DNA of 64,000 nt from Mesorhizobium sp. 1M-11 (GCF_001303895.1 NZ_LJSD01000002.1:1-64000); one strand, 5' to 3'. Counted from the stretch's first letter, positions 1-9,623 are shown. The notes: generated from the letters alone by a model not told the origin. Numbers and translations are program-made.

Positions 1-30
1 AAATCGGGCCGCGCTTTTGGCGCGGCCCGA
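1..30 (-). terminator. Rho-independent terminator of the flagellin gene
   Basis: An 11-bp GC-rich perfect inverted repeat (4-14 with 20-30) encloses a 5-base loop. On the minus strand the hairpin is followed by three T residues before the window ends. It lies about 30 bases past the flagellin stop codon, where a terminator is expected. Confidence 0.75.
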
Positions 31-62
31 AAGATGAAGTTGTTGCCTGAGAAGGTTCGGGA

Positions 63-992
63 TCAGCCGCGGAAGAGCGACAGGATCTGCTGCGACGAGC
101 CGTTGGCGATCGACAGAGCCTGGATACCGAGCTGCTGCTGGACCTGGAGGGCCTGCAGGCGAGTCGATTCCTTGTTCATGTCGGCGTCAACGAGCTGGCC
201 GACGCCGCGATCGATCGAGTCCGAAAGCTTCGAAACGAAGTCCTTCTGCATGTCGATGCGCGCCTTCGCAGCACCGAGTTCTGCAGCGCCGGTGGCCATG
301 CCCTTCAAGGCAGCTTCGATGCCGGTGAGCAGGGCGTCGAAATCGCCGGCAGTGCTTGCACCGCCCGTGCCGGAAACCTTCAGATCCAAAGTCGACGCGC
401 CGCCCGTCGAGAACGCCTTGTCCAGGATGCCAGTTCCCACAGCGCCGGTGGCGGCGTTCGAATCGATCAGTCGGATGTTCGTGAAATCGACGTCGATCGT
501 GCCGGTCGTAACCTTGCCAGCCGAATCGCGGTTGTAGGAGGTCATGACCGTCAGCTTGGTGTCAGTCGTCGAGGTCGAGTCGGTCTTCAGCAGGTTCGAA
601 CCAGCATAGTTGGCACCGGCGATGTTGTCCTTGAGTTGGGACTGCAGGTTGCCGATTTCCGTCTGGATGCGCTCGCGGTCGGCCGCGCTGGAGGTCTTGG
701 CCAGCAGCACCTTCTGCTTGATCTGGTCGACGACGTCGATCGCCTTGTTCATGGCGGTGTAGGCGGTGTCAACCTTGCCGGCGCCCAGGCCGAGCGCGTC
801 CTGCACGACCGAGTTAGCCTTGTTGTCGGAACGCATGGTGGTGGCGATCGACCAGTAGGCGGCGTTGTCGGCGGCCTCGGCGACGCGCATGCCGGTGGCG
901 ATGCGGCCCTGGGTGACGGTCAGGTTCTTGTTGGTTGCATTGAGGCTCTGAAGAGCGGTCAAGGCGGCGGCGTTGGTCAGAATGCTGGACAT
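63..992 (-). CDS. fla: Flagellin, filament subunit
   Basis: Encodes a 309-residue flagellin, the exported subunit that polymerises into the flagellar filament. The N-terminal D0 coiled coil (LTALQSLNATNKNL, with RIATGMRVAEAADNAAYWSIAT following) and the C-terminal D0 end (LSIANGSSQQILSLFRG) are both typical of the family. The variable middle is short, as in rhizobial flagellins. I chose the internal ATG giving MSSILTN rather than one nine codons upstream because flagellin N-termini align there and AAGGA lies about 9 bases before it. A strong hairpin terminator follows. It lies beyond fliP in the same direction. Which paralog (flaA, flaB and so on) it is cannot be told from the window. Confidence 0.95.
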   Translation of the reverse strand: MSSILTNAAALTALQSLNATNKNLTVTQGRIATGMRVAEAADNAAYWSIATTMRSDNKANSVVQDALGLGAGKVDTAYTAMNKAIDVVDQIKQKVLLAKTSSAADRERIQTEIGNLQSQLKDNIAGANYAGSNLLKTDSTSTTDTKLTVMTSYNRDSAGKVTTGTIDVDFTNIRLIDSNAATGAVGTGILDKAFSTGGASTLDLKVSGTGGASTAGDFDALLTGIEAALKGMATGAAELGAAKARIDMQKDFVSKLSDSIDRGVGQLVDADMNKESTRLQALQVQQQLGIQALSIANGSSQQILSLFRG

Positions 993-1294
993 AAGTCCTG
1001 TTCCTTTTACTAAACTCAACTAAGGAACATGCCGTAACGATCGGCCAGAGCGGAGCGGCATCATGCCTGTGGCCGTTGCAGCCACCCGCCCTCGATGCCG
1101 CTTTTATGGCGGAGACGTCCTACCAAACCGCTAACGGCCAATGCAATTCGCCAGAGGTCGCCGGAAGGCTGCCGGCGGGCACGCCTGGCGAGCCGGACGA
1201 GGGGGAGGGGAAAGTTTCGCGCAATCTACATCTGCAAGGATAACAGCGCGAGGTGCCTGAAGTGGCGCATGGAAACGCGGGTGGGGAAGTTCGA
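993..1294. other. Intergenic region between flagellin and the TPR-glycosyltransferase gene
   Basis: About 300 bases without a credible coding frame separate two divergent genes, so it should hold the flagellin promoter (minus strand) and the promoter of the glycosyltransferase-like gene (plus strand). I see no convincing sigma-70, sigma-28 or sigma-54 element. A GA-rich stretch, GAGGGGGAGGGGAAAG, lies near 1199-1214. Confidence 0.5.
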
Positions 1295-2932
1295 ATGACG
1301 TCAGCAAAAAATATTCGCACCACCGATGTCGCGGATGACCTTCGATCGCAGATCGGAAGTGGTGTCCGCGGCGCGACCACTCTCATTCGCGCTGCCAACG
1401 GTGTTGGAATTGGTCCCGCTTTTCCAGCGATCAATATCTCCGCAGGAGGGTCGGACCGGGACCGGAAGAACGCAAAAAAAGCCGCCAAGCTGGTCAGGCA
1501 GGCTCAGAAGGCTCTTGATGGGCGCAGCGCCAGGGGAGCGGAAAAGCTCTTTGATGAAGCGATCGCGCTGCTGGACAACCCGCCTTCCCAACTGTGGTGC
1601 TATCGGCTCGTCGCGGCATCCAAGGCGGCCAACTACGAATATGTCGTCAACAACTATCAGCGCATCCGGGCGCTGGTTGCGAGTGAGGCGGAGATCGCTG
1701 TCGTCGACCGCTCGTGGATCGATTGTCTTATTTCCGCAGGTTTCCTTCATGAGGCGTTGCGCGAACTCGAGACCCTTTCTGTCCGTAGTGCGAGCAGTTG
1801 GGAAACAATGGCGACCACTCTCGGGGTGATCCACGCCCGGCTGGGGAATCTCGGCAAGGCGATCGCCATCCAGAAGGAGATTCTCGCGAAGGAGCCTTCG
1901 GATGTCCTCGCGCGCTGGAATCTCTCGATCCATCAACTGGAAGCAGGTGAGCTGCCGGAAGCGTTCGACAATTACGAGGCCCGATGGAATTGGGCGGATT
2001 TCCCGTCCGAGCGCCGAACCTTCGACATACCGCGCTGGAGCGGCGAGAGCCTTGACGGGAAGCGGATTCTTGTCTGGCGCGAACAGGGGGTGGGCGATGA
2101 AATTCGTTTCGCCGGTGTGTTGCCGGACCTTATCGCCACCGGTGCCAGCATAACTTTTGAAAGCGCCGCGAAACTCGCGCCGCTGTTTGTCAAATCCTTC
2201 CCGGATGTCGAGGTTCGCCCTGAGCAGCCCCGCGAGAAGCGCAGGCGTGACGACTACCAAGGTTTCGACTTCGAGGTCCCGATCGGCTCGCTGGCGCGGC
2301 ATTTTCGACCAAGCGTGGCTGAGATGCAGGCCAAATGCAGTCCCTGGCTGAAGCGCGATGCCGAAATCGAAGCACAGGTGCGCTCGGACATCGGCGCAGC
2401 ACCGCATCAGCCCGTCATTGGCTTGTGCTGGCGATCTTCCAATCAGAATCTGCATAGGAACCAGCACTATGTGAAAGGGGAATATCTTTCTCCGCTGAAG
2501 ATGCTCGGTGCGGCCAAGTTCATCTGCCTGCAATATGACGAGTGCAGCGAGGAAGTTGGCCTGATGCGTGAACTCGGCCTGCCTCTCTACGATTTTCCCG
2601 CCATCGACCAGATGAATGATCTCGTGTCGGCGGCCTATCTCGCCGGAGCTTGTGACATGGTGATCTCAGCCGGCACCGCCACCGCGGAGCTCTCCGCGGG
2701 TCTCGGCATCCCCACCGTTCTGTTCGGGCTCAAGCACTCTCAAACCCAGCTCGGAACCGATGGTGTGCCATGGCATCCGGCGACCCGCTTTCTGTCGTTG
2801 AATCCCGACGAGCCGATCGGTGTGGCGAGATCAATTCTTTTCGAATGGCGTGAAATCTCGGCCTGGGCCGAGCAAGCGTGTGTCTCCGGACGGCAGGTCG
2901 ATTGGCGGCTGTCGTTCCCTGGAGCAGCCTGA
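1295..2932 (+). CDS. TPR protein with heptosyltransferase-like C-terminal domain
   Basis: A 545-residue protein. Residues about 60-240 look like helical TPR repeats (ETMATTLGVIHARLGNLGKA, then EAFDNYEARWNW). The C-terminal half resembles the GT9/GT41-type glycosyltransferase fold, with the late motif GTATAELSAGLGIPTVLFG, which in such enzymes lines the sugar-nucleotide site. The start at 1295 is preferred over an upstream ATG because GGGGAAG sits 5 bases before it. No signal peptide or membrane segment is evident. It stands alone, on the opposite strand, between flagellin and fliP, so glycosylation of flagellin or of an envelope polysaccharide is an inference from position. Its exact donor and acceptor are unknown. 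Confidence 0.75.
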   Translation: MTSAKNIRTTDVADDLRSQIGSGVRGATTLIRAANGVGIGPAFPAINISAGGSDRDRKNAKKAAKLVRQAQKALDGRSARGAEKLFDEAIALLDNPPSQLWCYRLVAASKAANYEYVVNNYQRIRALVASEAEIAVVDRSWIDCLISAGFLHEALRELETLSVRSASSWETMATTLGVIHARLGNLGKAIAIQKEILAKEPSDVLARWNLSIHQLEAGELPEAFDNYEARWNWADFPSERRTFDIPRWSGESLDGKRILVWREQGVGDEIRFAGVLPDLIATGASITFESAAKLAPLFVKSFPDVEVRPEQPREKRRRDDYQGFDFEVPIGSLARHFRPSVAEMQAKCSPWLKRDAEIEAQVRSDIGAAPHQPVIGLCWRSSNQNLHRNQHYVKGEYLSPLKMLGAAKFICLQYDECSEEVGLMRELGLPLYDFPAIDQMNDLVSAAYLAGACDMVISAGTATAELSAGLGIPTVLFGLKHSQTQLGTDGVPWHPATRFLSLNPDEPIGVARSILFEWREISAWAEQACVSGRQVDWRLSFPGAA

Positions 2933-3302
2933 TAGCGCTCCCACAGATCTGACTGGAATAACAAGGTGGCGTGGGCTCGAAAGCGAGCCCGCGCGCCCGC
3001 CTGTGTGGGCCTGATCTCATTTGCCGAAAATCGATTTCGATCGCGGGCGCGACTTAGGGCGCCTCAGAATTTGCTGGAAACGCTTCGGCATCCGCCCTCT
3101 CTTCGGATCAAAGAAAAGTCGGACACGGGGCGAGACCGCAGGCATGTGATGTATCGGCCGGGCGGCCGTTGCAGAACTTGGATTAGTTGACCCGGTCTGA
3201 ACGGTTCATGGCTGGCGAAGGCCTGTCCCGTCAGCTGACTTGCCCGATGCATCGCATGGAGACGGCGGCGCAGAGCCGTTTGGGGGTCAATCCAGTGTTG
3301 CC
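2933..3302. other. Intergenic region between convergent TPR gene and fliP
   Basis: About 370 bases with no gene I can support. Near its start is a 7-bp GC stem with an AAAG tetraloop (2973-2990), GGGCTCG pairing with CGAGCCC. It may act as a terminator for the rightward gene but lacks a T-tract. Nothing else is recognised. Confidence 0.5.
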
Positions 3303-4034
3303 CTATGTGAAGGAGCGCACCAGGCTTCCGACCAGCAGGTTCCAGCCGTCGATCAGCACGAAGAACATGATCTTGAACGGCAGCGACACAACGGTGGGGG
3401 GGAGCATCATCATGCCCATCGCCATGGTGATGGTGGCCACGATCAGGTCGATGACCAGGAAAGGCAGAACGATCAGGAAGCCGATCTCGAAGCCGCGGCG
3501 GATCTCGGAGATCATGAAGGCCGGTACAAGGATGCGCAGGTCGACCGTGCCTCTCTCCACCGTCTGGCCGCGCTCGCGGGCGAGATCGGCGAAAAGGTCG
3601 AAATCCTTGTCACGCACATTGTTCAGCATGAAGGTACGAAACGGATCGGAAATGCGCTCCAGCGCCACCTGCTGGCTGATCTGGTTGTCCATCAGCGGCT
3701 TCACACCATTGGCCCAGGCGCGGTCGAAGGTCGGCGCCATGACATAGAAGGTCATGAACAGCGACAGCGAGATCAGGATCAGATTGGCTGGGGTCGACTG
3801 CAGGCCGATACCGGCGCGCAGGATCGAAAAGGCGATGATGAAGCGGGTGAAGCTCGTCACCATGATAAGCAGGCCCGGCGCCACCGACAGCACCGTGAGC
3901 AGCCCGAACATCTGGATGATGGTGGCGACCGTGGTGCCGCTCGCCTGGCCGATACCGCCAAGGTCGATCTGCTGCGCGCTCGCGGCCGTTGCGGTTGCTG
4001 CGAAAACGGTCAGGAAGAGAAGAAGTTTTTTCAT
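3303..4034 (-). CDS. fliP: Flagellar type III export protein FliP
   Basis: A 243-residue polytopic inner-membrane protein of the flagellar export gate. It begins with a signal-like hydrophobic segment (MKKLLLFLTVFAATATAASA), carries the characteristic MVTSFTRFIIAFSILRAGIG segment, and ends in the membrane stretch MMMLPPTVVSLPFKIMFFVL. The length matches FliP. The frame is open far upstream, but this ATG overlaps the fliL stop as ATGA, which sets the start and implies translational coupling. It is the last gene of the leftward basal-body operon visible here. Confidence 0.97.
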   Translation of the reverse strand: MKKLLLFLTVFAATATAASAQQIDLGGIGQASGTTVATIIQMFGLLTVLSVAPGLLIMVTSFTRFIIAFSILRAGIGLQSTPANLILISLSLFMTFYVMAPTFDRAWANGVKPLMDNQISQQVALERISDPFRTFMLNNVRDKDFDLFADLARERGQTVERGTVDLRILVPAFMISEIRRGFEIGFLIVLPFLVIDLIVATITMAMGMMMLPPTVVSLPFKIMFFVLIDGWNLLVGSLVRSFT

Positions 4035-4519
4035 TCGAACAACAGCGTCCTGACCAGTACTTCCTTGACCTTGCCGCCGCTGCGGATGGCGGCGCGTTCC
4101 TGCAGGTCGGCACGCAGATGCTGGTAGCCGCTGGCGCCTTCCACCTGATGCATCTTCACGGTGCGCAGGAAGGCGAGCAGGTCCTGGTGCACATCCTCGG
4201 CCATGCCGGGTGGCGGTGGTCCGTCGAAAACGAGCGAAAGCTGCAGACGAGCCCAAACCTCGGCAGGTGCCGCCAGATTGGTGGTCATCGGCGCCAGGTC
4301 GACCAGCGTCGGTCCGGCTTCGCCTTCCTTCCCCGCCTCGTGGGCCGGTTTTTTCTCATGACTTTCCTTGGCAGGAGGCGCCGGTTTCTCGGAGTTCTTT
4401 AGATAGGTGCCGGCCAGCCAGCCGACGCCCAGCGCCGCGCCGGTCATGGCGAACAGCATCGCCATCTGGACGATGAGCGAGGGGCCTTTCGGCGGCGCTA
4501 TCTGCTCGGTGTTGGCCAC
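4031..4519 (-). CDS. fliL: Flagellar basal-body protein FliL
   Basis: A 162-residue single-pass inner-membrane protein that sits by the stator and supports torque and stator opening. One membrane segment lies at about residues 16-40 (MAMLFAMTGAALGVGWLAG), followed by a charged linker rich in Lys, Glu and Pro and a periplasmic FliL domain ending KEVLVRTLLFE. FliL proteins usually end with this kind of beta strand. The stop overlaps the fliP start by 4 bases. It follows flgH by 16 bases, inside one operon. Confidence 0.95.
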   Translation of the reverse strand: MANTEQIAPPKGPSLIVQMAMLFAMTGAALGVGWLAGTYLKNSEKPAPPAKESHEKKPAHEAGKEGEAGPTLVDLAPMTTNLAAPAEVWARLQLSLVFDGPPPPGMAEDVHQDLLAFLRTVKMHQVEGASGYQHLRADLQERAAIRSGGKVKEVLVRTLLFE

Positions 4520-4535
4520 GCTCTTCTATCCGGTT

Positions 4536-5240
4536 TTAGAACGGCAGTACCTGGTCGAGAACCTGCTGGCCGTATCCCGGTTGCTGGACCTCGGAGACGC
4601 GGCCGCGACCGCCATAGGAAATACGCGCCTCGGCGATGCGGTCGTAGGCGATGGTGTTTTCCGGCCCGATGTCGGCCGGACGCACGATGCCGGCGATGGT
4701 CAGCACGCGCATCTCATAGTTGACGCGCACTTCCTGCGAGCCGGTGATCATCAGATTTCCGTTCGGCAGCACGTTGGTGACGACAGCGGCGACGTTGAGC
4801 TCGATCGTCTCGGAGCGCTCGATGGCGCCGTCGGCGTTGGTCTTGGTCTTCGATTCCAGGCTGCCGTCCAGCTTGCCACCCGTGCTGGCGCTATCCCATT
4901 CGGCATCGGCCTTCAGCCCCAGCGAGCGGCTGGCGGTGCGGCTGCGATCATTCTGGTTCTTGAATTTGGCCTTGTCGTTGATCTTGATCATCACCGTCAG
5001 GATGTCGCCGGCGCGCAAGGCGCGCGGATCGGTGAACAGGCGGCTCTGGCGGTCATCCCACAGCGAAAAGCGGCGCCGTTGCGTGGCTGGTGGTTCAGGA
5101 TACTGGTAGACCGGTTCTGCCTGGCTGCGGATACCCGAACCAACCGGCGACATTCGCGGTTCCTTGTTGACCTCACGAAGGTCCGAGGCGCAGCCGGCAA
5201 GGCTGGCGGTCGCGATGAGGATCAATGCCTTGCGGATCAT
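4536..5240 (-). CDS. flgH: Flagellar L-ring lipoprotein FlgH
   Basis: A 234-residue outer-membrane lipoprotein forming the L-ring around the flagellar rod. The signal peptide ends in a clear lipobox, LAGC at residues 14-17, so Cys17 would be lipidated. The body contains the FlgH signatures LRAGDILTVMI and RVNYEMRVLTIAGIVRPADI. The ATG overlaps the preceding motE stop as ATGA. The reading frame stays open about 790 bases upstream but that extension lies antiparallel to nothing and is simply out of frame with motE, so it is not coding. Confidence 0.96.
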   Translation of the reverse strand: MIRKALILIATASLAGCASDLREVNKEPRMSPVGSGIRSQAEPVYQYPEPPATQRRRFSLWDDRQSRLFTDPRALRAGDILTVMIKINDKAKFKNQNDRSRTASRSLGLKADAEWDSASTGGKLDGSLESKTKTNADGAIERSETIELNVAAVVTNVLPNGNLMITGSQEVRVNYEMRVLTIAGIVRPADIGPENTIAYDRIAEARISYGGRGRVSEVQQPGYGQQVLDQVLPF

Positions 5241-5884
5241 GTCGGGTCTACCCTGCGGGCGGCGCTGCCCATGATGCCGGTGAGCGCGGCAGCCGCCTTG
5301 GTGTTCATTTCGTTCAATATGACGCTTGCCTTGCGCGCATCGAGCTTCATCAGGATGGCGGCGGCGAGCTCGACATTGGTGCTGGCCAAGCGTTCGGCGG
5401 CAGCATCGGGCTTCATACCGGAGTAGATCTTGACGAGGCTGTCCTCGGCGCGTGCGAGGAAGACCTCCCGCCGCTTCAGCCATTCCTCGTATTCGGCACG
5501 CTTTTCCTCGAGCGCGCTGATGCGTTTGTCGACCTCGGTCTGCAATTGCTTGAGTTCGGCCGCCTGAAGCGAATAGCGGCGGTCGCGCGCGGCATCGGCA
5601 ATATTGGAGCAGAAACGCTGGACTTCGCTTTCGCCGCTCGGCGGGGCGACTGTTCCCGTGGTGAGCGCAACATCGTTTTCCTGCACCGGCAATTGCGGGG
5701 TCGGTTCGGCCAGTTCTGCCCGAGGCGCTTCGCGGGTCAGCGTTTGTGCGGCAACCGCCCCCTGGCCGCCGGGCAGCACCTGTCGCACCGCCTCTTCGGC
5801 GTGTGCCGGTCCGAGCGCGGCCAAAAGGGCGACGAGCGCGCCTGCCTTGATGGTGTATGAGAGGGTGTGGCGTGCGTTGTTCAT
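5237..5884 (-). CDS. motE: MotE, periplasmic motility chaperone (MgtE_N-type)
   Basis: A 215-residue exported protein with an N-terminal signal (GALVALLAALGPAHA), a long coiled-coil region at about 105-160 (AELKQLQTEVDKRISALEEK) and a C-terminal MgtE-N-like helical part (AAERLASTNVELAAAILMKL). In Sinorhizobium MotE is a chaperone for the periplasmic stator-associated protein MotC. Position between flgH and flgI agrees with that organism's order as I recall it. The stop overlaps the flgH start. motB and motC are not in the window. Confidence 0.88.
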   Translation of the reverse strand: MNNARHTLSYTIKAGALVALLAALGPAHAEEAVRQVLPGGQGAVAAQTLTREAPRAELAEPTPQLPVQENDVALTTGTVAPPSGESEVQRFCSNIADAARDRRYSLQAAELKQLQTEVDKRISALEEKRAEYEEWLKRREVFLARAEDSLVKIYSGMKPDAAAERLASTNVELAAAILMKLDARKASVILNEMNTKAAAALTGIMGSAARRVDPT

Positions 5885-5892
5885 CGAACAGC

Positions 5893-7143
5893 CTATTGGA
5901 GCACGAGATCGGCCTGCAGCGCGCCGGCCGACTTGATGCCTTGCAGAATGGCGATGATGCCGTCTGGCTTGACACCCAGACGGTTGAGACCGGAAACGAG
6001 AGTTTGCAGATCCGGGCCATCGAGAACGGCAACGCGAGCGTTTGGCTGGCTGATGTCGATCGCGGTGTTGGGCTCCACCGCCGTCACGCCACGCGAGAAC
6101 GGTTCCGGTTGCACGATGGTCGGTGCCTCGGTGATGCGCACGGTCAGCGTGCCGTGGCTGATCGCCACGCGCGAGATCTTGACCTTGTTGCCGATCACGA
6201 TCGTACCGGTGCGCTCGTCAATGACGACACGGGCAGGGGTGTCGGTTTCGATAACGAGATTTTCGATTTCCGCATAGAAACGCGCCGCCGCAATGCCCTT
6301 CGGTTTTTTGATGGAGACGGTGCGGCTGTCGCGCTCCGCCGCGACACGCACGCCGAAACGCTGGCGGGTATAGTCGTTGACGGCGTCTGCGATACGCACC
6401 GCGGTCGAGAAGTCCGCATTGTAGAGCTGCAGGGTCAGCATAGACTGGTCGCCGAATTCGGCCTGCACCGCACGTTCGACGATAGCGCCGTTCGGCACGC
6501 GACCCGCAGTCGGCACGCCCTGCGTCACCTGCTGTGCCTGGCCTTGCGCGGTGAAACCGGAGACGACGACCGAGCCCTGGCCGACCGCGTAGATTTCGCC
6601 GTCGGCGGCCTTGAGGGGCGTCATGATCAGCGTGCCGCCCTGCAGCGACGTGGCATCGCCCATCGATGAGACATTGACGTCGATGCGGGCGCCGGACTGG
6701 ACGAAGGGTGGCATGTTGGCGGTGACGATGACCGCCGCGACGTTCTTGGCTCGTGCGTTGGTACCCTGCGAGGCGATGCCGAGGTTTTCCAGCATGGCGC
6801 GGATGGACTGTTCGGTGAACGGCGAGTTGCGCAGCGAGTCACCAGTGCCTTGCAGACCAATGACGAGACCGTAGCCGACAAGCTGGTTGTCGCGCGCGCT
6901 TTGCAGGCGGGCAACATCCTTGATGCGTGAAGCGACCTGGCCCGGCGGCAGCGAACTCGGTCCCGGCGAAACCTGGAACATGCGGCTGGCTGTGTCGCCG
7001 TCGTAACTTGGATCGTCGAACTGCCCGCCCTCGCGCGCGGCCTTGGCGGCAAGCTCGCGCTTGGCCTTGGCGCTCAAGCCGTCGGCCAGAACGGGCTGCG
7101 CGCTGAGGAGCGCGGCGAGGACGATGGAAAGCGTACGCTTCAT
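5893..7143 (-). CDS. flgI: Flagellar P-ring protein FlgI
   Basis: A 416-residue periplasmic protein that forms the P-ring bushing in the peptidoglycan layer. After a cleavable signal ([20 protein letters not shown]) it shows FlgI hallmarks: RIKDVARLQSARDNQLVGYG, GLQGTGDSLRNSPFTEQS and the C-terminal LGVKPDGIIAILQGIKSAGA. The length is slightly above the family norm owing to a charged stretch after the signal. The ATG overlaps the flgA stop as ATGA, choosing this start over an open extension of the frame. It needs FlgA as chaperone, whose gene is immediately upstream. Confidence 0.97.
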   Translation of the reverse strand: MKRTLSIVLAALLSAQPVLADGLSAKAKRELAAKAAREGGQFDDPSYDGDTASRMFQVSPGPSSLPPGQVASRIKDVARLQSARDNQLVGYGLVIGLQGTGDSLRNSPFTEQSIRAMLENLGIASQGTNARAKNVAAVIVTANMPPFVQSGARIDVNVSSMGDATSLQGGTLIMTPLKAADGEIYAVGQGSVVVSGFTAQGQAQQVTQGVPTAGRVPNGAIVERAVQAEFGDQSMLTLQLYNADFSTAVRIADAVNDYTRQRFGVRVAAERDSRTVSIKKPKGIAAARFYAEIENLVIETDTPARVVIDERTGTIVIGNKVKISRVAISHGTLTVRITEAPTIVQPEPFSRGVTAVEPNTAIDISQPNARVAVLDGPDLQTLVSGLNRLGVKPDGIIAILQGIKSAGALQADLVLQ

Positions 7144-7622
7144 GTAGCGGAAACCTGGATGGAGCCGTCGGCCATCACCGTTCCGGAAAGCACCTTGCCG
7201 CTGTCGACATTGCGGACCTTGATCAGGTCGCCGGCGGAGCCGGGCTGCAAGGTCACCGCGGAGGCAGAGATGGTGAGCACGCCCGCCGTGAAGAAGACCT
7301 GGACGGTGGCACCCTGTTCGACCAACCATGCATCGCGCACCGAGTTGGCCGGGATGTAGCGGCCGGGCAGCAAGGTACGCTTGGCGACCTTCCCGTCGAG
7401 TTCGGTGGCGATGGTAATAACGCCATCGGGCTTGCGCTTGCCGGGAGCGAGCGTGACTTCCTTCAATGCGGCAAGACTGATCGCCTCGCCGGGATAGATG
7501 ACGCGGTTGGGGATCAGCACGACCTCGCTGGCGAACGCCGGCAGCGCACCCATGGCCAGAGCCAGGACGAGTGCCAGACGACGGGACTTGGAGCCGAGTG
7601 CGTGCCGGATCATTGTCGTCAC
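7140..7622 (-). CDS. flgA: Flagellar P-ring assembly chaperone FlgA
   Basis: A 160-residue periplasmic chaperone for P-ring formation. It has a signal peptide ([17 protein letters not shown]) and a SAF domain region with typical strands: [34 protein letters not shown] and [14 protein letters not shown] at the end. The GTG at 7622 overlaps the flgG stop by 4 bases. An ATG three codons later has a better-spaced GGTGA ahead of it, so the true start could be 7613. It is followed without a gap by flgI, its client. Confidence 0.94.
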   Translation of the reverse strand: MTTMIRHALGSKSRRLALVLALAMGALPAFASEVVLIPNRVIYPGEAISLAALKEVTLAPGKRKPDGVITIATELDGKVAKRTLLPGRYIPANSVRDAWLVEQGATVQVFFTAGVLTISASAVTLQPGSAGDLIKVRNVDSGKVLSGTVMADGSIQVSAT

Positions 7623-8407
7623 CGGATGTTCTTGGAGACGACCGCGGCCATTTCGTCGGCTGCCTGGATAACCTTGGAGTTCATCTCATAGGCCCGCTGA
7701 GCGGAAATCAGGTCGGTGATTTCCTTGACCGGATCGACGTTGGAGTTTTCGACATAGTTCTGGCGGATGGTGGCGAAGCCCGGATCTCCTGGCACGCCGA
7801 CATTGGCCGGGCCCGATGCTTCCGTCTCCTGGAAGAGATTGTCGCCGAGCGGAGCGAGACCCGCTTCGTTGGCGAAGGTGGCTACGGTCAGCTGGCCGAG
7901 GTTCTGCAATTCCAGCTGGCCGTCGACGCGGGCGAAAACCTGGCCAGACTTGTTGACGATGAGTTCCTTGGTATCCAGCGGCACGGTGATGGCCGGAACG
8001 ATCGGTGCACCGTCGACAGTCACCATCTGGCCTGTCGCGTTCGTGTTGAACGTGCCGGCGCGCGTGTAGAACGTCTGGCCGTCAGCGCCTTCGATCTGGA
8101 ACCAGCCCTTGCCGTCGAGGGCAAGATCATAGGCATTGCCGGTGTTGGTGAAGCTGCCCTGGATGTGGACATTGCGCACCGCGCTGGTCTTCACGCCGAG
8201 ACCGATCGATACGCCTTCCGGCACGACCGAGGTGTTGCCGCGATCGGGAACGCCCTGGGTACGGTCGACCTGGTAGAGCAGATCGGAGAACTCGGCGCGC
8301 GCGCGCTTGTATCCGGTCGTGTTGATGTTGGCGATGTTGTTGGCAATGACTTCCAGATTGGTCTGCTGGGCGTTCATGCCTGTGGCTGCGATGGCAAGAG
8401 CTTTCAC
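7619..8407 (-). CDS. flgG: Flagellar distal rod protein FlgG
   Basis: A 262-residue distal rod subunit. The N-terminus ([20 protein letters not shown], then [20 protein letters not shown]) and C-terminus ([24 protein letters not shown]) are diagnostic for the rod and hook family, and the length matches FlgG. It lies between fliE and flgA and its stop overlaps the flgA start. The rod crosses the periplasm inside the P and L rings encoded downstream. Confidence 0.97.
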   Translation of the reverse strand: MKALAIAATGMNAQQTNLEVIANNIANINTTGYKRARAEFSDLLYQVDRTQGVPDRGNTSVVPEGVSIGLGVKTSAVRNVHIQGSFTNTGNAYDLALDGKGWFQIEGADGQTFYTRAGTFNTNATGQMVTVDGAPIVPAITVPLDTKELIVNKSGQVFARVDGQLELQNLGQLTVATFANEAGLAPLGDNLFQETEASGPANVGVPGDPGFATIRQNYVENSNVDPVKEITDLISAQRAYEMNSKVIQAADEMAAVVSKNIR

Positions 8408-8417
8408 GGGTGCGTCC

Positions 8418-8744
8418 TCAGATGCTCATGCGGCTGACTTCGAGATAGGCCGTGACGATCTTGTCGCGGATGGCGATGGTCGTCTGGAGCGCCTGCTGCG
8501 CGCCCATCACGGCGTCGACGACCTGCCGGGTGTCGACGTCGCCTTTCAAGGCCTGGAGGGAAACCTGTTCGGCATTTTGAAGCGTGTTGACCGTCTTCGT
8601 CGCGGCCTGGTTCAGGGCTTCGGCGAATGTGGACGCGACCTGCGCGCCGGTGGGCTGGGTGCCCGTTGTGCCGAAAAGATCGGTCGAGGTTTCCGAGCCG
8701 CCGGTGGCGGGTTTCAGTTGGACTGCGCCGATACCGCCAATCAT
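8418..8744 (-). CDS. fliE: Flagellar hook-basal body protein FliE
   Basis: A 108-residue small helical protein that joins the MS-ring to the proximal rod. Typical features are the middle stretch [20 protein letters not shown] and the C-terminal [20 protein letters not shown]. The ATG overlaps the flgC stop as ATGA. It is placed between flgC and flgG, the usual location in alphaproteobacteria. Confidence 0.96.
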   Translation of the reverse strand: MIGGIGAVQLKPATGGSETSTDLFGTTGTQPTGAQVASTFAEALNQAATKTVNTLQNAEQVSLQALKGDVDTRQVVDAVMGAQQALQTTIAIRDKIVTAYLEVSRMSI

Positions 8745-9160
8745 GATTGGTTCCTCATAAGGTCTATGGTCATCGAGATAAGGTCGCGGGCCTGTTTCAC
8801 GACCTGCAGGTTCGCTTCGTAGGAGCGGTTCGCCTCGGTCATGTCGGCCATTTCAATCAGCACGTTGACGTTGGGCATCTTGACGTAGCCCTTTTCGTCG
8901 GCGGCCTGGTTGCCGGGCTGGAACTCGACCGGGAAATCGGAGGGATCCTGGGCGATCGAATTGACCTCGACCGTCGAACCGCCGGAGGCACGGTCGAGTT
9001 CCGAGACGAAGGAGATCGTCTTGCGTCGATAGGGGTCGGCGCCTGGTGTGGTGCCGGTGGATTGCGCATTGGCGAGGTTTTCGGAAACGACGCGCATCCG
9101 TTCGGACTGGGCGCCGAGGCCGGAAGCTGCAACCTTGAGTGCGGCGGTGAGAGCGTCCAT
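8741..9160 (-). CDS. flgC: Flagellar proximal rod protein FlgC
   Basis: A 139-residue proximal rod subunit. It begins [20 protein letters not shown] and carries [20 protein letters not shown], the conserved NLAN box, then ends with the [15 protein letters not shown] segment [20 protein letters not shown]. Its length is right for FlgC. It lies four bases after flgB and overlaps fliE, so the three rod genes are translated together. Confidence 0.97.
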   Translation of the reverse strand: MDALTAALKVAASGLGAQSERMRVVSENLANAQSTGTTPGADPYRRKTISFVSELDRASGGSTVEVNSIAQDPSDFPVEFQPGNQAADEKGYVKMPNVNVLIEMADMTEANRSYEANLQVVKQARDLISMTIDLMRNQS

Positions 9161-9164
9161 CAGG

Positions 9165-9542
9165 TCAGCCCTTTATCGTCGTCATCATCATCGTGTGGAA
9201 TGCCTTCACGATGGCCGTGTTCAGCTCGAACGACCGGCGGATTTCACCGGCTTTCATGAGTTCGTTCTCCATCACCACCGTGTTCTTGGATGGCATGGCG
9301 GGGCCCGTGGGCTCCTGCGGCTTTACGGTGAAGCCGGCCTCGGTGGCGCCGCCGAGATGGCCGCTCTGCGTCGCGCTCAGGCGAACGGCGGTGCGATCCA
9401 GAACCTTTTCGAAAGGCTCGACGTCGGTCGCGGTGTAGCCGGGCGTGTTCGCATTTGCGATGTTGCCGGCGACGGATGACTGGCGCACCGACAGCCATTG
9501 GGACTGTCTGGTCGCGAGATCGAAAAGGTTGACGGGCCCCAT
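9165..9542 (-). CDS. flgB: Flagellar proximal rod protein FlgB
   Basis: A 125-residue proximal rod subunit. It shows the family N-terminus ([20 protein letters not shown]) and the [10 protein letters not shown] motif at about residues 27-36, plus a C-terminal helix with [20 protein letters not shown]. It is the first gene of the closely spaced rod group flgB-flgC-fliE-flgG. An 81-base gap separates it from the preceding gene and may hold an internal promoter or ribosome loading site. Confidence 0.97.
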   Translation of the reverse strand: MGPVNLFDLATRQSQWLSVRQSSVAGNIANANTPGYTATDVEPFEKVLDRTAVRLSATQSGHLGGATEAGFTVKPQEPTGPAMPSKNTVVMENELMKAGEIRRSFELNTAIVKAFHTMMMTTIKG

Positions 9543-9623
9543 GGGAATCTCCGGATCGTTAACCGGAAATTAGGACACCAGTCTTGCGCGGGCCTTGCGC
9601 GTGACGGCAAGGCCGAACGGTCG

